A stretch of DNA of 64,000 nucleotides from Tulasnella sp. 424 (Eukaryota > Basidiomycota > Agaricomycetes > Cantharellales > Tulasnellaceae), in NCBI GenBank assembly GCA_019633425.1, contig WSUB01000001.1, forward strand, positions 496,001-560,000, written 5' to 3'. Each line of letters opens with the position of its first letter. Position 1 is the first letter of the stretch. Below are positions 59,301-64,000 of this stretch, one piece after another. The translations under genes and the position numbers were made by a program. The notes under the pieces are model-generated. The model searched no databases. It saw only the letters and a program-made list of their open reading frames with translations, and had not been told where the DNA came from.

Positions 59301-59964
59301 TTTTTCTTCCTTCGTTGCTCGTTCAGGCCGGTGAGTTTAGGTGGACCAAGAAGAATCGACGTGTAAAGATGCGTGGCACTGTTCCGGGTGAACGGAAATT
59401 GGCTAACTCCGTGCATCGCCGTCTGTTGGAGTTCTCGGGGTCCGTGGCCAGCAAAACACCTCGGGATCATCTCAACCGCCTGCCTCGCGTTTTCAATGCA
59501 GCTTCACTCTAATCGTTTGCTCCCAAAAATAGATGGCCAGCTAGCAATCATTGTGTGATCTCTGCAAAACGCGTGTCGTCCTCTTGGTGACCTTGTCCTC
59601 TGGGCACGCGGCGATGGCGGTGGAGGGGCCCTTTGTGCTTCCCTTTGCTTGGAGCCGTCGGTTGTGATGGCGGCGGTGTAGTAACGTTGGCGCATAAGGT
59701 GATTGTGCGGGAACGGTCAAAGCCCTCAACCGGTCGCAAGGGGAATAGCGCCGTAGCTAAGGCTCCCGAGACCCCGCTCTTGGCCCACAAGGAGTTTCAT
59801 TAACCGTGCGGGTCTTACATACGCAAATCTCCTTTGCAAATTGGCAGGTATAAAAAACCACAAGAGTCTCAGATGCTAGCTCATCACTTTTGGTCCCTCC
59901 TTTCCACTCCCTACTCTCCCTTTAATCTTCTTTCTTCGTCTTTCTTCTTTTCATTCTACCTACG
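59301..59964. other. Divergent promoter region between LCL2 and the AA9 LPMO
   Basis: 664 bases. It holds the AA9 TATA box (separate entry) and many overlapping short open frames on minus that I reject. A C/T-rich leader (about 59896..59955) precedes the LPMO start. Confidence 0.5.
59849..59857 (+). promoter_or_regulatory. TATA box of the AA9 LPMO gene
   Basis: TATAAAAAA lies 116 bases upstream of the ATG at 59965 and is followed by a pyrimidine-rich leader. This is the arrangement expected of a strongly inducible secreted-enzyme gene. Confidence 0.65.
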
Positions 59965-61299
59965 ATGCTGGCATCATTTGTTCTCCTTGCTCTCGCTGCT
60001 GCGACTGCCAATGCCCACTCGGTTATGCAGCAAATCATCGTCGACGGAAAGGCTCAAGGTGCACTGACTGGTATTCGCGTGCCTAAGGTAAGTCTCGGCT
60101 TCACCACACAGTTCGACACGACTCGTGGCTCACAGCTCACTTTCCATCGTTGTAGACAAACGGCCCGGTCACAGATGTTACGTCCAACGATGTTATCTGC
60201 AATGCCAACGTGCGGACTCCACTCCCTACCGATGTTATCAATGTCCAGGGCGGTTCCAAGATTGGCCTTGAATGGCATCGGACCATTGGAAAACTCAGCT
60301 CCGATGTGATCAGTGCAAGCCATCGCGGACCCATTCAAGTGTACATGGCCAAGTCAGTCTCTTCAGCTTCCGGATCACGGAGTTCCGCAGGTTGCTGACT
60401 CGCATCGATTCCGCTGTTCTAGGGTGGACTCTGCCACGCAGGAAGATGTCACGGGTCTCAAATGGTTCAAGGTCGCTGAACAAGGCTTTGACCCCGCTAC
60501 CAACACGTGGGCTGTCGACGACCTGATTAAGAACAAGGGCGTTTTCGACTTCACAGTCCCCTCGTGCATCGAAGCTGGCGATTATATCATGCGTACCGAT
60601 CTCACCGCATTGCACGACGCCACCAAGTCGGGTGCGCAGCTCTACGTAAGTCGCAATCATAATGGTTTCACCTCTAATAGGTTTTGACACGCTTCTCCTT
60701 CCTTAGATGGGCTGCGGTCAGCTCAAGGTCAGCGGCACAGACGGCTCAGCGACTCCATCGACGGTATCCTTCCCCGGTGCTTATAACAAAGACGACCCGT
60801 ACGTCTTGCACACCTTCGCCCTTGGTCTTGATATCTCACCACCGGTCTCATTTGGATAGAGGCTTCAATGTTAATATCTTCAAGAAGCTCACCAGCTATA
60901 CTATTCCTGGACCCCAGACGTTCTCCTGCGACGGTGTAAGCGTTTCCATACCAAACGAGTTCGACTTCACTTAACTAAATGAACTATTCAGTCTTCCCAG
61001 GACAACAACTCAGGCTCCAACACGGGCGACAATACGGGCGACAATACGGGCGACAATACGGGTAACACCACGACAACCTCGGCCGCTGACTCCACGTCGA
61101 CCTCCGATTCTGCGACCAAGACCAAGACCAAGAAGACTAAGACTAAGACAGAGACAGAGACTGCTACAGTCACGGCTACTCCTGCTGCAAAGTTTGTGAA
61201 GCGCGATACCGGTACGTCCTCCTCGCTTAATGTCGAGCCTAGTTACTGAGAACCGGTTTTCGTATGGCAGGCTGCCGCAAGAAACGTGGTCACGCATAA
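59965..61299 (+). CDS. AA9 lytic polysaccharide monooxygenase (secreted, copper-dependent)
   Basis: About seven exons encode about 318 residues. A 17-residue signal peptide ends ATANA, so the mature protein starts with His18, the first copper ligand of the histidine brace. The second ligand is the His in SASHRGPIQVYMAK, and the axial Tyr lies in SGAQLYMGCGQLKV beside a conserved Gln. Other AA9 elements are GIRVPKTNGPVTDVTSNDV (spliced), NTWAVDDLI and VSFPGAYNKDDPG, with LTSYTIPGP before the end of the domain. AA9 enzymes cleave crystalline cellulose oxidatively. There is no CBM1. Instead the tail has GDNT repeats, a Thr/Lys/Glu stretch (TKTKKTKTKTETE) and a basic Cys-containing end (GCRKKRGHA). 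Confidence 0.95.
61022..61069 (+). repeat. 12-bp tandem repeat encoding Thr-Gly-Asp-Asn in the LPMO linker
   Basis: Three identical copies of acgggcgacaat and one diverged copy lie in frame in the region that joins the AA9 domain to its tail. The array probably expands and contracts by slippage. Confidence 0.85.
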
Positions 61300-61600
61300 T
61301 CAATCAACGGTGCCTGATATCTGGAGCGCGCCTTTTTTACAATCGTTTGATTCTCTTGGGTTTGAGCTGGCTTAGACCTGGGTTTTTTCGTGTATCGATA
61401 ATTGTATAAAATACATCATTCCTTCCTTGATGTTTGTTGTTGACTTTTTGTTGGCATGTCGAGTGCGATCTGCGTGAAAGGATTTCGGACGCGATTACGT
61501 TTACCTCCGTGCTTTCGGCGCTGTCCGAGTCCTCGTTCTCATCCCGCACCACCCAAACACCTCAGCTGTCATCTCGCTTTATATTTCGGTCATGCGTTAG
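61300..61600. other. Intergenic region between the LPMO and NOT1 genes
   Basis: 301 bases between two plus-strand genes. T-rich sequence at about 61333..61450 is probably the LPMO 3' UTR. No clear TATA box precedes the NOT1 start. Confidence 0.45.
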
Positions 61601-64000
61601 ATGCAAATGGACATCCAGAGTACGACCATGCCCCCCATTGTTAGCCCCCCGTCGACGGGTCGGGACGGCCGTGAAAACAACAGCCTCCTGACCATAGTCA
61701 AGGCTCAAATCGTCTTCCTCATGTCTACCCTGACGGAAGACAACTTTGAGCGCAATCAAGCAGAGATACGAACAGTGAGTCTTTCTGTTCTCGGTCCTCC
61801 TTCCTCGCGAAAACAGCAGGAGCTCATTTCCTCGACGCTGTCCAACTTGCTACCTTCGATGCTGACTCCACGGCTGCTCGACAGCTCTCCGAAACCCATG
61901 GCATCGAAACCTACCTCCATTTTATCCGAAGACTCATCGTCGCCTCTCAGCAACGCCTCGCCCCATCCTCCTCCCCTTACGACAACAATTCTGCCTTAAC
62001 TTTCCGTCTCTTGGTCCAGGAGGTCCAAAGACTCGCACGCGATCCTTTTCTAGCCGACCGCTTTCGAGATGGCATCGACAGAGCTGACGGCGAGATCTTC
62101 CGCCACTTCGACCTATTGCGGTTCATGGATAGGGTCGGTCTGAGGCCTTTGGAGAAGCTCATCATCGCTTCGTCGATTGTGTCGACCAACAACACGCGGA
62201 AGGAGCTCGCCGCGCAAGCCAACCAGATCATCCGACTCGAATGGACAAACGCTGTCCTCTCCCTCTGCACCCGACCATCATTCGATCACGCCGACCTCAC
62301 CCCATCTCAAGTAGCCAAGCTGTTGTCGAACTTGTTATCCGATCCACCCGCGGACATGCCGGTCTTGGACACGCAACAACGACACGAGATTCTCGTCGCT
62401 GCCTGGTCAAAGTACGGACAGGACGTCATGTCGCCCATCTTACAGCAAATCTTGCCAACTTTGAGGTATGCCACGAGCTTTGAAATTTCTGGCAGTCCAG
62501 ATCGTAACGAACCGATTTTCGTCATAGCTTGCCACCGGGGACATCCCTTGTTCAAGCCCTCAATCAATTGGGTCCGGACTTGACGTGTGATCCTGAGGTC
62601 ATTCGTGCGATGTTACTTCGGTTTGGGGTCTCGGATGCTGCACCACCTCAGACGAAGCAGGTTGTGGAGATCATAGCGACAATGGCTCGATCCGCTTTGG
62701 AGGGAAAACAACTATGCGATGTGGCAGCGTTGACGAGGGCTCTTGGGTCATTTGTGAGTCTTTTGTCAGCGTCTTTTGCAAGCCTTCAAGCTGACTGAAT
62801 CGGAGCAGCGACCATCCTTACACTGGCCGACGATTATCCGCGCCTTGGATGAACCGGAGCGAACGGGAGTCGACACGGCCACCCTCAAGCTCACGATAGC
62901 GGTCTTGCTCAACGCGCCTCGGGACGTGGAGGCTCATGCGGTGTCCGGTTTCTGGTCGATATGGAACAACACCACCTGGCAAGTCAAGCTGTTGGACTCG
63001 CTTCTCTCCCTCCCCGGCGATACTTTCAATTTCGTCACGCTCCCGGGTCGAAGGACCGTCACAGTCGATGATGTCGCAGGAGCGAGTCCAACCATCAAGG
63101 CGTTGGCCGCTAACGTCCAGGGCCACACGTGGAACTCTCTCGATCTTATCGAAACCCTTGTTAAGCTAGGGGACTTGGACGTCGCTGAGACCAAAACCTG
63201 CGTGAGAGAGCTCCTGGATAAGGGTGTGAGGATCAGCGCAGAACTTGTTCACATGGGTTTACTCCAAGTTCCGGTACGAAATCAGTGTTGACTGTGTCTC
63301 GCAAGGTCTGACACTGTATTCTTTCCTTTAGAAACCTTGGGGTCAAACACAACGCGAGTACTCTGAAAAGCTCTTGGCCATGTTCCTCGCCGGCCATCCA
63401 AATCACCAGCTCGTGTTCATGAGAATTTGGCAGATCGACCAATCCTACCTTACGTCGGCTTTCCGCCAGTTCTACGAAGATAGTCCGTTGAACATTACCC
63501 GCATCTTGGACGTGGCTCAGGACCTGAAGGTACGCGCGACGATCGGAGCCACGAGAAACGACAGACACTAACTCGAAGGCGACAGATTTTGGAGGCCTTG
63601 TTGGACGTCCGCCCGTTCACTTTCGCACTTGACGTCGCTGCTCTGGCTTCGCGTCGGGAATATCTTAATCTTGACAAGTGGCTAGCCGACAACGTCAATA
63701 CTCACGGAGTGGAGTTCCTTCGCTCGGTCATCGACTTCCTCGACATCAAGGTGAACAATGCTCAAGACGCTTCCTCGGAATCTCGGACAATGGCTCTCAA
63801 TCCCAGTACTATCGTTATTATCATCCGTACCCTTCGAACTAAGTACGTCGCGCTACCCTTACACATTTGGACGGAATAACTGATCAGATTGAACCTGCAG
63901 TGCCTCCCTCATGACACCCGACGATATTGCTTTCTTCCACGAAGTCAGGAACCGATGTTGTCAACTATACCCCCGCCTCATGAACCTAATGCCTGGAAGC
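61601..64000 (+). CDS. not1: NOT1, scaffold of the CCR4-NOT deadenylase complex (5' part; 3' end outside window)
   Basis: The start at 61601 (MQMDIQSTTMPPIVS) opens an N-terminal leader, then ALVKAQ-like helices: LLTIVKAQIVFLMSTLTEDN and FERNQAEIRT spliced to LSETHGIETYLHFIRRL. HEAT-like helices follow: LTFRLLVQEVQRLARDPFL, HFDLLRFMDRVGLRPLEKL, KELAAQANQIIRLEWTNAVL, HWPTIIRALDEPE, HAVSGFWSIWNNTTWQVKLL and LEALLDVRPFTFALDVAALA. The last visible segment, LYPRLMNLMPGS, matches the end of the NOT1 N-terminal arm. NOT1 scaffolds mRNA deadenylation and decay in the cytoplasm. The frame is intact through the window edge. The exon joins near 61773..61886 and 62465..62527 rest on frame alone. Confidence 0.93.

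Overview
The window is eukaryotic nuclear DNA from a filamentous basidiomycete, most likely an Agaricomycete. Nearly every gene is cut by many short GT-AG introns, mostly about 50-65 bases, with CTAAC/CTGAC-like branch sites. Gene density is high, about 2.2 kb per gene on both strands. The families are typical of mushroom-forming fungi: a DUF6699 protein, an AA9 lytic polysaccharide monooxygenase, Rim15, Prm1, LCL2, a kelch/membrane protein and an F-box protein. No species can be named from the sequence alone. I found 28 protein genes, two of them cut by the window edges. I found no convincing tRNA, rRNA, transposon or CRISPR array.

Layout. 1-15 kb: the 3' end of a Gln-rich protein (+), a kelch/5-TM protein (-), a CNH-like protein (+), a 14-exon PLP enzyme of sulfur amino acid metabolism (+), a geneless 1.1-kb stretch, a GATA factor (-), another geneless 1.2-kb stretch, and an ING-type PHD protein (-). 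16-31 kb: a TRP/ML-domain membrane protein (+), the nutrient kinase Rim15 with a receiver domain (-), mitochondrial bS18m (+), a Coq11/NDUFA9-like protein (-), a small one-helix membrane protein (-) and the splicing factor Bud31 (+). 31-46 kb: a Kha1-type K+/H+ antiporter (+), a DUF6699 protein (+), UDP-xylose synthase (+), Prm1 (-) and a NIPA-type transporter (-). 45-57 kb: Sec12 (+), an Rck2/Srk1-like kinase (+), an isochorismatase-like hydrolase (-), a two-trefoil ricin-B-like protein (+) and a LON/RING ubiquitin ligase (+). 57-64 kb: an F-box protein (+), LCL2 (-), an AA9 LPMO (+) and the 5' part of NOT1 (+).

This is mainly a housekeeping and signalling neighbourhood, not a biosynthetic cluster. 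Loose functional links exist. Rim15 and the Rck2-like kinase are both stress/nutrient kinases. Sec12, LCL2 and LONRF concern ER export, ER quality control and protein turnover. Bud31 and NOT1 act in mRNA processing. Several genes sit in divergent pairs with short shared promoters: Rim15/bS18m (218 bp), the small TM protein/Bud31 (161 bp) and kelch/CNH (138 bp).

The points most worth a second look are: two adjacent microexons (15 and 18 nt) that encode exactly the PLP-lysine signature of the sulfur enzyme; two GC-AG introns; a 290-residue protein whose six Trp motifs fit two tandem beta-trefoils; a GATA finger with a 19-residue loop and two competing reading frames at its 3' end; and the kelch propeller joined to a multi-pass membrane region. 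I saw no clear evidence of a wholly new system.
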